Shown one piece after another: positions 36,063 through 44,761 of a DNA stretch of 64,000 nt. The first letter of the stretch is position 1. The number at the start of each line of letters is the position of its first letter. The stretch lies in NCBI RefSeq assembly GCF_000368925.1, contig NZ_KB849755.1, forward strand, positions 1,294,620 to 1,358,619. The letters run 5' to 3'. The notes beneath the pieces were generated by a model. That model worked only from the letters and a program-made list of their open reading frames with translations. It did not search any database and was not told where the DNA came from. The stretch is from Acinetobacter bereziniae LMG 1003 = CIP 70.12. GTDB lineage: Bacteria; Pseudomonadota; Gammaproteobacteria; Pseudomonadales; Moraxellaceae. Both the position numbers and the translations under genes were made by a program.

Positions 36063-37073
36063 ATGAAAGCTGTTGCCTATAAAAAACCTTTAGCAATTAC
36101 TGAAACCCATGTTTTTTCCGAAATTGAAATTGATACCCCAGTCGCAACTGGTCACGACCTATTAATTGAAATCAAAGCGATTTCAATTAATCCTGTCGAT
36201 ATCAAAATGCGCCAACGCACCTCACCGGACAATGAAACATGGAAAATTTTGGGGCATGACGCAGTCGGGATTGTTAAAGCCATTGGTGACAAAGTTCAAA
36301 ACTTTAAAGTTGGTGATGAAGTCTTTTATGCAGGCTCTAACCAAAGACAAGGTTCTTATGCAGAATATCAATTGGTAGATGAACGCATCGTAGGTTTAAA
36401 ACCTCAATCCATTAGTAATGCCGAGGCTGCCGCTCTACCTTTAACGTCTTTAACCGCTTATGAAATGTTATTTGATCGTTTAAAAATTCAAGATACCAAA
36501 CAAGAAAAGCCTATCATTTTAGTGATTGGCGCAGCAGGCGGTGTCGGATCAATTACCGTTCAACTGCTCAAAGTATTAACTGAATTTACTGTAATCGCCA
36601 CTGCATCTCGACCAGAAACCAAAGCTTGGCTAAAAGAAATTGGCGCGGATTTTATCGTAGATCACAGTCAACCCTTGGAACAGCAAATTTTAGACCTCAA
36701 TATTGGTTCACCGCATTATGTATTTTCAATCAATGGCACTGGACGTTATACACAGGCAATTGCCAATTTAATTGCACCACAGGGGCATTTTGGTTTGATT
36801 GATGACCCTGAGAACTTTGTTATTAATCCTTTTAAAATCAAATCTGTGTCTATTCATTGGGAGTCAATGTTCACTCGTTCTACATTTCAGACCAAAGATA
36901 TGACACGACAAGGTGACATTCTCAATAAAATTTCCAAATTAATTGATGACCATAGGATTAAAACGACGTTGGGACAAAACTTGGGCACAATCAAAGTAGA
37001 GCATGTAACTCAAGCACACAAGATGATTGAGTCGGGACAAAGCATTGGTAAAATCGTTTTGGAAGGTTTTTAA
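36063..37073 (+). CDS. MDR-superfamily zinc-binding alcohol dehydrogenase family protein
   Basis: 336 residues from ATG 36063 (MKAVAYKKPL); a GTG three codons upstream is less likely because MKAVxY is the family's usual start. Medium-chain dehydrogenase/reductase fold: catalytic-like N-terminal domain (SINPVDIKMRQ, GHDAVGIVKAIG, VGDEVFYAGS), then the Rossmann domain with VIGAAGGVGSITVQLLK. The ending (MFTRSTFQTKDM, NKISKLIDDHRIKTTL, GQSIGKIVLEGF) fits the NADPH quinone-reductase-like adh_fam_1 branch. The zinc-ligand set is not obvious; a quinone or enone reductase role is more likely than alcohol oxidation. Confidence 0.85.
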   Translation: MKAVAYKKPLAITETHVFSEIEIDTPVATGHDLLIEIKAISINPVDIKMRQRTSPDNETWKILGHDAVGIVKAIGDKVQNFKVGDEVFYAGSNQRQGSYAEYQLVDERIVGLKPQSISNAEAAALPLTSLTAYEMLFDRLKIQDTKQEKPIILVIGAAGGVGSITVQLLKVLTEFTVIATASRPETKAWLKEIGADFIVDHSQPLEQQILDLNIGSPHYVFSINGTGRYTQAIANLIAPQGHFGLIDDPENFVINPFKIKSVSIHWESMFTRSTFQTKDMTRQGDILNKISKLIDDHRIKTTLGQNLGTIKVEHVTQAHKMIESGQSIGKIVLEGF

Positions 37074-37195
37074 TTTTTCTGAATCACGCTGATTTTTATT
37101 GATCGCTTAAATCTATATGCAAGGATTTAAGCGATATTAATCAACTACTTTTAAATCATCAAAGAGACTAAAATGATGATACTCATCATAAAGTT

Positions 37196-38188
37196 TTAAA
37201 TGACTTCTACGACAACTTTACCAATATGCTCACCCGTATCCATTGATGCATGAGCAGCTTGAATTTGATCAAATTGAAATGTTTTATAAATCATCGGTAA
37301 ACATTCACCTTTCTCCCAAAGTGGAGCAACATGTGTCATTAAGCCTTGCGCAATTTCAGCTTTTTCAGCTGTATTGCGTGCGCGCATCGTCGATCCTGTA
37401 ATGGTGAGGCGTTTCATCATGATTTGTCCCAATTTGACCTCTTTAGCTTTAGCACCACCGAGAAAAGCGATATAGACCAAACGTCCATCTTTTCGGAGCA
37501 AGTTTAAATTTTGCTCCAGATAAGGAGCTCCGACCATATCAAGAATAATATCAACTCCTGCATTTTCAGTCTTTTCGAGAATCACTTTTTCAAAATCTTC
37601 GGTTTTATAGTTGATCGCATCCGTTAAATGCCCAATCGCTTCGACTTTTTCATCAGAACCAACGGTCGCAAAGCTTTTCAAACCTAAAGATTGCGCTAAC
37701 ATTAAGGCAGTCGTACCAATACCACTTGCCCCACCGTGTACCAAAAGTGTTTCACCTGCTTTGGCATGTGCCATTTGAAACACATTCGCCCATACGGTAA
37801 AGAAGGTCTCAGGTATTGCCGCAGCTTGAACAAAGCTCACCGTATCAGGAATCGTAATGGTTTGAGATTCTGGTACAACACAATACTCTGCATAGCCACC
37901 ACCATTGGTCAGTCCGCAGACCTTATCTCCAAGTTTAAATAAGCTTACATCTTCACCTATCGCAACGACCTCACCAGCAACTTCTAGTCCTGGCACTGGT
38001 GTAACCCCTTTGGGCATTGGATATAAGCCTTGTCTTTGTAAAATATCTGGGCGATTAATCCCAAAAGCATAAACCTTTACCAAGACTTCATCTGCTTTAG
38101 GTTGCGGAACTGCCACATCTTCATATGCGAGTTTCTCTACACCGCCCGGCGCTGTAATAATGATCTGTTGCATAGACTTTGTAGACAT
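37196..38188 (-). CDS. NAD(P)H quinone oxidoreductase, PIG3 / zeta-crystallin family
   Basis: 330 residues of the MDR superfamily without catalytic zinc. PIG3-like features: FGINRPDILQRQGLYPMPKG, LEVAGEVVAIGEDV, AAIPETFFTVWANVFQ, LVHGGASGIGTTA (dinucleotide loop) and GSTMRARNTAEKAEIAQGL. The enzymes reduce ortho-quinones with NADPH. Convergent with the previous MDR gene, so not an operon with it. AGGA is found eight bases ahead of ATG 38188. Confidence 0.9.
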   Translation of the reverse strand: MSTKSMQQIIITAPGGVEKLAYEDVAVPQPKADEVLVKVYAFGINRPDILQRQGLYPMPKGVTPVPGLEVAGEVVAIGEDVSLFKLGDKVCGLTNGGGYAEYCVVPESQTITIPDTVSFVQAAAIPETFFTVWANVFQMAHAKAGETLLVHGGASGIGTTALMLAQSLGLKSFATVGSDEKVEAIGHLTDAINYKTEDFEKVILEKTENAGVDIILDMVGAPYLEQNLNLLRKDGRLVYIAFLGGAKAKEVKLGQIMMKRLTITGSTMRARNTAEKAEIAQGLMTHVAPLWEKGECLPMIYKTFQFDQIQAAHASMDTGEHIGKVVVEVI

Positions 38189-38461
38189 ATTTTTCTTTCC
38201 TAGTTCGTGAATTTAATGCTCTCGATATTTGAACATAAACCATCAAATCTGCAAATATTTCTCCACCAAGGTCTACAAAGATCATCATTGAAACTTATTA
38301 GAGAAAATAAAAATACTTTTTATCAAAAATTTATCATTTAGTACTTGATTCAAACTCTAATTTTGATATGTTCAAACTAATCATAATGAATATGATTAAG
38401 CATTAATCAATAAAGCGCCATAAAAATAATTTCAAAGTATATTGTCAAGGAGACGATAAAT

Positions 38462-39964
38462 ATGCGAATCAATAAAGTACTCATCGCAATGATGTCTATT
38501 TATCTTCCAAGCTCTGCACTGTACGCAGCAGCTCTAGATAGATCAGGACAGTCTATGTCAGCATTTTTACAGCCAGGTAATTATTTTGAAGCAGGTATCT
38601 CTGTTTTAGATCCCACTGTAGAAGGACGTGAAGCGGACACATCGGAAAGTCGTCGACATATTTCAGACATGGGAGATGACTATTATTTTCCATCAGCAGC
38701 AATCAAGTTACAAGTCACAGACAATGTTTCATTCGGTTTGTTATATGACCAACCTTTTGGAGCAGATGCAGCATACAGTGGTCAAAATGTCTTTGTTTCA
38801 TCTCCAAATGATACAGTATTACCACAGGCACGTTTAAGTGCATTACGGACCAGTACAATTAACTCCACATTTAATAACATGTCTGTACAACAACGTGTTG
38901 GTCTTGTTTTACAAGGTCAGGGGGAGGATCTTTCCACTCCTGCTGGGCAAGCTAAATTGCTTGAAATGATTAATGAATACAATACTAACTCAACAATCAA
39001 AGCAGGGGTTGATGCCGTAGTACAAAATGGCATTACCAATAAAGTGGATCAAGGTATTGCAGCAGCCAATGCCAGTCTAGGTAAAGGCAATACCAAAGTA
39101 GAAGTAGACTCTCAAAACTTATCGATGGTTTTTGGTTTTCAACCCAATAAAAACTTCAATATTTATGGGGGTGGTGTTTACCAAACTGTAAAAGGTTCAG
39201 TCAGTCTTCGTGGTCAAGCTTATAGTGTATTTAATGGCTATGACAACAAGATTAAAGAAACCAGCGGTGTAGGTTGGTTAGCAGGTGTCGCTTTCCAAAT
39301 TCCTGAAATTGCATTAAAAGCATCTGTCACTTATCGCTCTGAAATTGATCATGATACGAATGTGCAAGAAAATATTTCAGCATTAGGTGCGCTGGCTTTA
39401 CTTCCAGGAGGACAAGCTGCAATTGATAAGATCCAAAATGCCAGTGGAAAAACGCGTATTACCACCCCTCAATCAGTCAACTTAGACTTCCAAACAGGAA
39501 TCATGGCAAATACGGTGGCTTTTGCAAATCTACGTTGGGTAAACTGGAAAGATTTTGTTATTCGCCCAGTTAAGTTTGGTGCAGTTTCTGAAGCAGTAGG
39601 TCCTTTGGTCGGAAAGCCAAATGGATTTAATTTAGCAGATTATTATGATGATCAAATCTCGGCAACAGTGGGTGTCGGTCGTAAAGTCAATGATCATTGG
39701 GCTGGGAATGTTTCAGTGGGTTGGGACTCTGGAGCAGGTAACCCAGTCACCACTTTAGGACCCACTGAAGGTTATTGGAATGTTGGCTTAGGACTTCAAT
39801 ACAGTCCAACACCAGCCACCTTCATTGCGGGCGGCGTAAAATACTTCTGGCTCGGCGATGCTAAAGCACAAACCTCTTCACAAGTCGGTACTGATGCACA
39901 TGTGGCTGAATTTAAAGACAACAATGCGATCGCTTATGGTTTAAAAATGGGTTATCGCTTCTAA
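38462..39964 (+). CDS. FadL/OmpP1/TodX-family outer membrane transporter
   Basis: 500 residues with signal peptide (cleavage about residue 23, YAA-ALD) and a 14-stranded beta-barrel ending in a terminal Phe (LKMGYRF). FadL-type proteins carry long-chain fatty acids or hydrophobic compounds across the outer membrane. Family-like segments: YYFPSAAIKLQVTDNVSFGLLYDQPFGAD, GVGWLAGVAFQIPEIALKASVTYRSEIDHD, TTPQSVNLDFQTGIMANTVAFANLRWVNW and WNVGLGLQYSPTPATFIAGGVKYFWLGDA. AAGGAG is just before the ATG. The terminator follows directly. Confidence 0.92.
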   Translation: MRINKVLIAMMSIYLPSSALYAAALDRSGQSMSAFLQPGNYFEAGISVLDPTVEGREADTSESRRHISDMGDDYYFPSAAIKLQVTDNVSFGLLYDQPFGADAAYSGQNVFVSSPNDTVLPQARLSALRTSTINSTFNNMSVQQRVGLVLQGQGEDLSTPAGQAKLLEMINEYNTNSTIKAGVDAVVQNGITNKVDQGIAAANASLGKGNTKVEVDSQNLSMVFGFQPNKNFNIYGGGVYQTVKGSVSLRGQAYSVFNGYDNKIKETSGVGWLAGVAFQIPEIALKASVTYRSEIDHDTNVQENISALGALALLPGGQAAIDKIQNASGKTRITTPQSVNLDFQTGIMANTVAFANLRWVNWKDFVIRPVKFGAVSEAVGPLVGKPNGFNLADYYDDQISATVGVGRKVNDHWAGNVSVGWDSGAGNPVTTLGPTEGYWNVGLGLQYSPTPATFIAGGVKYFWLGDAKAQTSSQVGTDAHVAEFKDNNAIAYGLKMGYRF

Positions 39965-39980
39965 GCTATTTCATTTTAAC

Positions 39981-40016
39981 AAGCATGTAATTCTTCAAGT
40001 TTTACATGCTTTTTTA
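39981..40016 (+). terminator. Rho-independent terminator of the FadL gene
   Basis: A 10-bp stem AAGCATGTAA/TTACATGCTT with an 11-base loop followed by TTTTT. Confidence 0.85.
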
Positions 40017-40136
40017 TGGTCTAAATTTAGGACTTATCAAACCATTGGTTATTTTTTGATTGCTATTGGTATTTTACCCTGATAATATTCAATCGAAAAT
40101 TATTTTTACCCAGATAAAATACCAATAGGCTTTAAA

Positions 40137-40685
40137 ATGAATACTGAACTAACCTACACAGCCTTTATCGGTCATCGGCAATTAATCAGTGATCAACTGC
40201 TTAATGTCGCACTGATGATCAAACAACAAGGCAATATCTCTACACCAGTTCTGATTTTTAATGATCAGACAGGTCAGCAGATTGATGTCAATATCATGGG
40301 TTCTGAACTTGATATCCAGCAACGTTATGGCGAGCCTGAAGTGATCAAGAAAGTGGGACGACCAAAGTTGGGAGTCATCTCTCGTGAAATCACCTTGCAA
40401 GAAAAACATTGGAATTGGTTAGATCAGCAAAACTCGAGTGCATCAGCAGTTATTCGAAAATTGATTGATCAAGAACTCAATAATCCGCATTCTGAAAGTA
40501 ATAAAATGATGGTAAAACAAGCCATAGATCGCTTTATGTCTGCTATGTCGAGCAATATCCCCAATTATGAAGAAGCCGCTCGAGCTTTGTATCGAGACAA
40601 TCAAGAAAGCTTTATTGCTTTAATTGAAAATTGCCCTGAAGATATCAAGACATATTTATTGGCTAAATCAAATTATGCATTTTAA
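40137..40685 (+). CDS. DUF2239 family protein
   Basis: 182 residues, soluble. The sequence follows DUF2239: TYTAFIGHRQL, PVLIFNDQTGQQIDVNIMGSELDI, VGRPKLGVISREITLQEKHWNWLDQQ and SASAVIRKLIDQELN. The RxRPKLGVxSREVTL motif and the ribbon-helix-helix-like SASAVIRKLIDQ suggest nucleic acid binding, but I know of no tested function. AGG lies close to the ATG; own terminator. Confidence 0.88.
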   Translation: MNTELTYTAFIGHRQLISDQLLNVALMIKQQGNISTPVLIFNDQTGQQIDVNIMGSELDIQQRYGEPEVIKKVGRPKLGVISREITLQEKHWNWLDQQNSSASAVIRKLIDQELNNPHSESNKMMVKQAIDRFMSAMSSNIPNYEEAARALYRDNQESFIALIENCPEDIKTYLLAKSNYAF

Positions 40686-40708
40686 GGAAAACATCCTTAA
40701 ACAGACTG

Positions 40709-40743
40709 AAATGCTCTAGCTCCATTGGACGAGAGCATTTTTT
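40709..40743 (+). terminator. Terminator of the DUF2239 gene
   Basis: Stem AATGCTCT/AGAGCATT with a 15-nt loop followed by TTTT. Confidence 0.8.
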
Positions 40744-40793
40744 ATGAGCTATTTTTTTCAAAGTATTGTATTACCGTCATATATAACGCATTG

Positions 40794-40976
40794 TTATCTC
40801 TGCTTTTCTGAATCATCACATGCCTGTTTTAAGCGTTGCATCGCCATTGGATCCATCGGTGCTGTCATCATTGCATGATAATGACGACACTCTTTGGTCG
40901 GTTCATATATTTTAGATTGATTTGACGCACAAGCTGTTAATACAGAAACGATCATGACAAGGAAAAATACTTTCAT
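40794..40976 (-). CDS. Small lipoprotein of unknown function
   Basis: 60 residues: signal peptide with lipobox LTAC (Cys16), then a short mature part with two more Cys (KECRHYHAMM and KQACDD) that could form a disulfide. Met-rich middle (MMTAPMDPMAMQ). No family recognised. GTGGAT stands near the ATG; monocistronic. Confidence 0.7.
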   Translation of the reverse strand: MKVFFLVMIVSVLTACASNQSKIYEPTKECRHYHAMMTAPMDPMAMQRLKQACDDSEKQR

Positions 40977-41182
40977 TACATTCTATCCACTTAGAGCTTG
41001 AGCTAAATTAAAACTAAATTTTTTAATTTTTACTGTAATTACTCTGTTTTTATTCGATTTCATAGAGGTGCTTATATGATGATCATATTATTTGTTCAAT
41101 GACATGATCAGTATAACCAATCTATTAAAAACTTATACAGTAAATACAATTTCTAAATTAATCGAATCAATGCTCTGTTTTT

Positions 41183-41240
41183 GCTCAAGTCAAAGGGGAT
41201 ATCCATATCAGCCTTGAGCGATGGCGACATCCATGCCGCC
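41183..41240. repeat. Second copy of the palindromic intergenic element
   Basis: Stem GCTCAAG (41183-41189)/CTTGAGC (41213-41219) with a nested GATAT/ATATC hairpin, followed directly by ATGGCGACATCCATGCCGCC (41221-41240). Same plan as 35768-35824, where the first stem has a different sequence that still pairs. The surrounding 40977-41438 gap has no gene; it also contains the palindrome ATATGATGATCATAT (41074-41088). Confidence 0.6.
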
Positions 41241-41390
41241 AACCGTGATAACGACATAAGATAAAATTGGCTGATGAAAAAGCAAAAACTCATTCATTGA
41301 TATTAAGTGAATAATATTGATTGGTATAAGAACAGCTATTCTAGATAAAGATTGTTTTGTGTATTAAGCGTACCTTCTATCATTTCTTTC

Positions 41391-41416
41391 AAAAATAAAC
41401 CCGCCATAAGGCAGGT
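41391..41416 (-). terminator. Terminator of cysN
   Basis: On the minus strand stem CCTGCC/GGCGGG (one G-T pair) with a 4-nt loop followed by TTTATTTTT. Confidence 0.65.
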
Positions 41417-41438
41417 CTATTTAAATATATTGAAAGAA

Positions 41439-43052
41439 TTAAAGGCGTACCAATTCCACAATTTTCTCAGCCAATTCTTCAACTGCTTCTTGAGCAAATG
41501 CTACATCAGCACCCTGTTCAACATCAGTCACCACCACGACACCAGTTTGACGAAGTAAACTGACTTGATCACTTGATAGCCCTGCTTTTGCAATCGCAAC
41601 AACACCTTGCTGAATCAACAAGCTTTCGAGTGCTTGTGCATTTTCAAGTGCTTGTGCAGATACTGCAACAACCGCTGGTTTTTGACCTAAACGTGCAGCA
41701 CGTGTTTCAGCAGTCACAGGCTCATTATGTGCAGTCCACTCAACTGCCGCTTCGACCATACCAGCACCGACAGTGACGTTGCTTAAACGATCAATAAAAA
41801 TGAATGAACCTGTATAACGACTGTCATGATAACGATCAAATACAACAGGCGCATCAAACTCAATCGTTACATCAGCAATCGCATTTAAATCAAGCTGTTC
41901 AACTTGAATTTTTTCCAAGGTATTCACATTGGTACGATAGTTAATTTTTGCAACTTTCGCAGGAATCGTTTGTGTACCGAACTTCACATTATAAAGTTTG
42001 CCTAAAACTAAAGGCTGGTCAGTCATCCATACGACCGTCGCACGAGCAGAACGTGAAATGAGCGGTTGCTCGCCTGCTTTGACCAAAACATTACCACGAG
42101 AAATATCGATTTCATCATTCAAGGTCAAAGTCACTGCTTGACCAGCAATTGCATGTGTTAAATTACCATCAAAAGTGACAATTTCTTTCACTGTTGATTT
42201 CTTGCCTGAAGGTAAAGCTACAATTTCATCGCCAACCTTCACTTCTCCTAATGCAATCGTACCGCAGAAACCACGGAAGTCGAGATTGGGGCGATTGACG
42301 TATTGCACAGGGAAACGAAATTCATGTTTGCTAACGTCATGGCTAATTTCAACCGTTTCCAACGTTTCCATCAAAGTTTGACCTTGATACCACGGCGTAT
42401 TCGGTGATTTGTTCACAACATTATCACCGTTCAACGCTGAAATTGGCGAGAAGATGATATTGGCAGGTTTACGATCACCCAATTGATTAACGAAATTGTT
42501 GTACTCAACTTGAATTTCATTGAAACGTGCTTCAGAAAACTCAACCAAGTCCATTTTGTTAATCGCAACCACAATATTGCGAATCCCTAAAAGGCTTGCA
42601 ATAAAAGTATGACGGCGAGTTTGCGTTTGTACACCATAGCGAGCATCGATCAAAATGATCGCAAGGTCAGCAGTCGATGCACCTGTTGCCATGTTACGCG
42701 TGTATTGCTCATGCCCAGGTGTATCGGCAATGATGAACTTACGTTTTTCCGTTGAGAAATAACGGTAAGCCACATCAATGGTAATCCCCTGCTCACGTTC
42801 CGCTTGTAGACCGTCAACAAGCAATGCCAAGTCTGGTGCATCACCTGTAGTGCCTACTTTTTTAGAGTCGCGTGTCACGGCTTGTAATTGATCTTCGTAA
42901 ATCAATTTTGAGTCGTAAAGCAAACGACCAATTAACGTTGATTTACCATCATCTACATTACCGCATGTTAAAAAGCGCAGTAAGTCTTTATTTTCATGCT
43001 GTTTTAAATATGCCAAGATATCTTGGCTAATCAATTCTGATTGATGAGACAT
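41439..43052 (-). CDS. cysN: Sulfate adenylyltransferase subunit 1, GTPase CysN
   Basis: With CysD it makes APS from sulfate and ATP, using GTP hydrolysis to drive the reaction (sulfate assimilation). 537 residues, without a fused CysC kinase. GTPase motifs: G1 GNVDDGKST (31-39), G3 DTPGHEQ (110-116), G4 NKMD (165-168). The elongation-factor-like domains 2 and 3 follow (about 240-460). GGAG precedes ATG 43052. cysD lies 128 bases upstream on the same strand with a palindromic repeat in the gap. Confidence 0.96.
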   Translation of the reverse strand: MSHQSELISQDILAYLKQHENKDLLRFLTCGNVDDGKSTLIGRLLYDSKLIYEDQLQAVTRDSKKVGTTGDAPDLALLVDGLQAEREQGITIDVAYRYFSTEKRKFIIADTPGHEQYTRNMATGASTADLAIILIDARYGVQTQTRRHTFIASLLGIRNIVVAINKMDLVEFSEARFNEIQVEYNNFVNQLGDRKPANIIFSPISALNGDNVVNKSPNTPWYQGQTLMETLETVEISHDVSKHEFRFPVQYVNRPNLDFRGFCGTIALGEVKVGDEIVALPSGKKSTVKEIVTFDGNLTHAIAGQAVTLTLNDEIDISRGNVLVKAGEQPLISRSARATVVWMTDQPLVLGKLYNVKFGTQTIPAKVAKINYRTNVNTLEKIQVEQLDLNAIADVTIEFDAPVVFDRYHDSRYTGSFIFIDRLSNVTVGAGMVEAAVEWTAHNEPVTAETRAARLGQKPAVVAVSAQALENAQALESLLIQQGVVAIAKAGLSSDQVSLLRQTGVVVVTDVEQGADVAFAQEAVEELAEKIVELVRL

Positions 43053-43130
43053 TGCTCAAAGCTCCACAATATTTTGAAATCGGTTGCTATATTTTTAAAT
43101 CCTCCCAAATCCTCCATTTTCTTGCTGGAG

Positions 43131-43167
43131 TTCCCCCTCTTTTATAAAGAGGGGTTAGGGGGAGATT
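43131..43167. repeat. Palindromic intergenic repeat, copy A (between cysD and cysN)
   Basis: On the minus strand it reads AATCTCCCCCTAACCCCTCT and continues into a hairpin closed by CCCCTCTTT/AAAGAGGGG. The same unit occurs at 61242-61277 after metH. Both copies lie shortly after a stop codon in the direction of transcription. Confidence 0.7.
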
Positions 43168-43180
43168 CATATAAAAATAC

Positions 43181-44095
43181 TTAGAAATAGCCTTCTTGCT
43201 TTTTCTTCTCCATCGAACCAGCCTCATCATGATCAATCATACGACCTTGACGCTCTGAGCTCGTCGCTAGAAGCATTTCTTGAATAATTTCGGGCAATGT
43301 TGTTGCAGTTGATTCAACTGCACCTGTTAATGGATAACAGCCTAAAGTACGGAAACGTACCGATTTCATTTGTGGAACTTCACCTTCTTTTAAGCGCATA
43401 CGCTCATCATCCACCATGATCAGCGTACCACTACGTTCAACCACTGGACGTTCAGCAGCCAAATATAGTGGCACCAAAGGAATACTTTCTTGATAGATAT
43501 ATTGCCAAATGTCTAACTCTGTCCAGTTTGACAATGGGAAAACACGGATACTTTCACCTTTATTGACTTTACCGTTATAAAGATTCCAAAGTTCTGGACG
43601 TTGGTTTTTAGGGTCCCAACGATGTTTCGAATCACGGAAAGAATAAACACGTTCTTTTGCACGTGATTTTTCTTCATCACGACGCGCGCCACCAAATGCC
43701 GCATCAAACTGATATTTATCCAAAGCCTGCTTTAAACCTTGGGTTTTCATAATATCGGTATATTTTGAACTACCATAATCAAATGGATTTACGCCAGCAT
43801 CTTTACCTTCTTTGTTTTGATGCACAATCAGGTCAAAACCGTGTTCTTTTGCCATGTTGTCACGGAATTTGATCATGTCCTTAAACTTCCAACCTGTATC
43901 GACATGCAACAGTGGGAAAGGAAGTTTTGCAGGATAGAATGCTTTTAAAGCAAGATGCAGCATGACAGCTGAGTCTTTACCAATTGAGTAAAGCATCACT
44001 GGATTTTCAAACTCAGCAGCAACTTCACGGATAATATGAATACTCTCAGCTTCAAGCTGTTTAAGATGAGTAAGTCTTTCCTCAGATATAGGCAT
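43181..44095 (-). CDS. cysD: Sulfate adenylyltransferase subunit 2 CysD
   Basis: Catalytic subunit that forms APS from ATP and sulfate. I start it at ATG 44095 (MPISEERL); a GTG three codons upstream is possible. 304 residues. PP-loop SIGKDS (37-42), LLHVDTGWKF, AFGGARRDEEKSRAKERVYSF, NWTELDIWQYIY and the C-terminal LGCYPLTGAVES and EAGSMEKKKQEGYF are typical. First gene of cysDN; CysC/CysH steps are not in this window. Confidence 0.96.
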   Translation of the reverse strand: MPISEERLTHLKQLEAESIHIIREVAAEFENPVMLYSIGKDSAVMLHLALKAFYPAKLPFPLLHVDTGWKFKDMIKFRDNMAKEHGFDLIVHQNKEGKDAGVNPFDYGSSKYTDIMKTQGLKQALDKYQFDAAFGGARRDEEKSRAKERVYSFRDSKHRWDPKNQRPELWNLYNGKVNKGESIRVFPLSNWTELDIWQYIYQESIPLVPLYLAAERPVVERSGTLIMVDDERMRLKEGEVPQMKSVRFRTLGCYPLTGAVESTATTLPEIIQEMLLATSSERQGRMIDHDEAGSMEKKKQEGYF

Positions 44096-44238
44096 TGACA
44101 GCACCAGCTCACAAAAACGTGTACTTATTACACATATTAAAATTTATATTCATTATAGTGATTTACACGCTAACCCTTTTGCTTGTTTTTTTATATTCAT
44201 ATATAAAAACATCATAAGCAAAAAAATATGAGATCGCG

Positions 44239-44685
44239 ATGTCTACACAAATTATTGCCTTAGAAGAAGTTCACTTTGAGCAATGGCTCCCCCTTTGGCA
44301 AGGCTATTTAAGATTTTATAATGCACAGATGAACGACGAACAAATAAGATTATCTTGGAAGCGAATCACAAATCCTGATCAAACGGATATGTTTGGCTTT
44401 GCCATCAAAGTAAATGGTCAGGTGGTTGGCTTTGTACATTTGATTTCTCATCCAAGTATGTGGACGAATTTACCCTATTGTTATTTACAGGATCTTTTCA
44501 TCAAAGAACAATTTAGAAATCAAGGTTTAGCCCAACAATTAATTGAGCATTGTTATCAGGTCTGTACTGGAAAATTTGATCGCATCTATTGGCTAACTCA
44601 AGCATCTAATATTACTGCTCAATATTTATATGATCGTATTGCAACTAAAACAGGGTTTATTCAATATAAAAAAGCATTAGCTTGA
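44239..44685 (+). CDS. GNAT-family N-acetyltransferase
   Basis: 148 residues covering one GNAT domain. Acetyl-CoA pyrophosphate loop QFRNQGLAQQLIEH (about 96-109; consensus Q/RxxGxG/A), preceded by the beta-4 strand CYLQDLFI and followed by RIYWLTQASNITAQYLYDRIATKTGF. Substrate unknown (small amine or peptide). It is divergent from cysD and converges on the Wzi-like gene. Confidence 0.85.
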   Translation: MSTQIIALEEVHFEQWLPLWQGYLRFYNAQMNDEQIRLSWKRITNPDQTDMFGFAIKVNGQVVGFVHLISHPSMWTNLPYCYLQDLFIKEQFRNQGLAQQLIEHCYQVCTGKFDRIYWLTQASNITAQYLYDRIATKTGFIQYKKALA

Positions 44686-44710
44686 TCAGATTATGGGTTT
44701 ATTCAACTTA

Positions 44711-44750
44711 TTGAACTGTATACCTCAAGAACCAATGGTATACAGTTCAA
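44711..44750. terminator. Perfect 14-bp hairpin between convergent genes
   Basis: Stem TTGAACTGTATACC/GGTATACAGTTCAA with a 12-nt loop between the GNAT and Wzi-like genes. No strong T-tract on either side, so it may terminate inefficiently or protect 3' ends. Confidence 0.6.
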
Positions 44751-44761
44751 ATCAAGATAAA

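Noticed and set aside
38189..38461. Gap upstream of the FadL gene as a small-RNA site
   Set aside because: Only AT-rich DNA with no hairpin or promoter-terminator pair that I could support.
41074..41088. 7-1-7 palindrome ATATGATGATCATAT
   Set aside because: AT-rich and not placed at a clear promoter; noted in the gap description but chance is likely.
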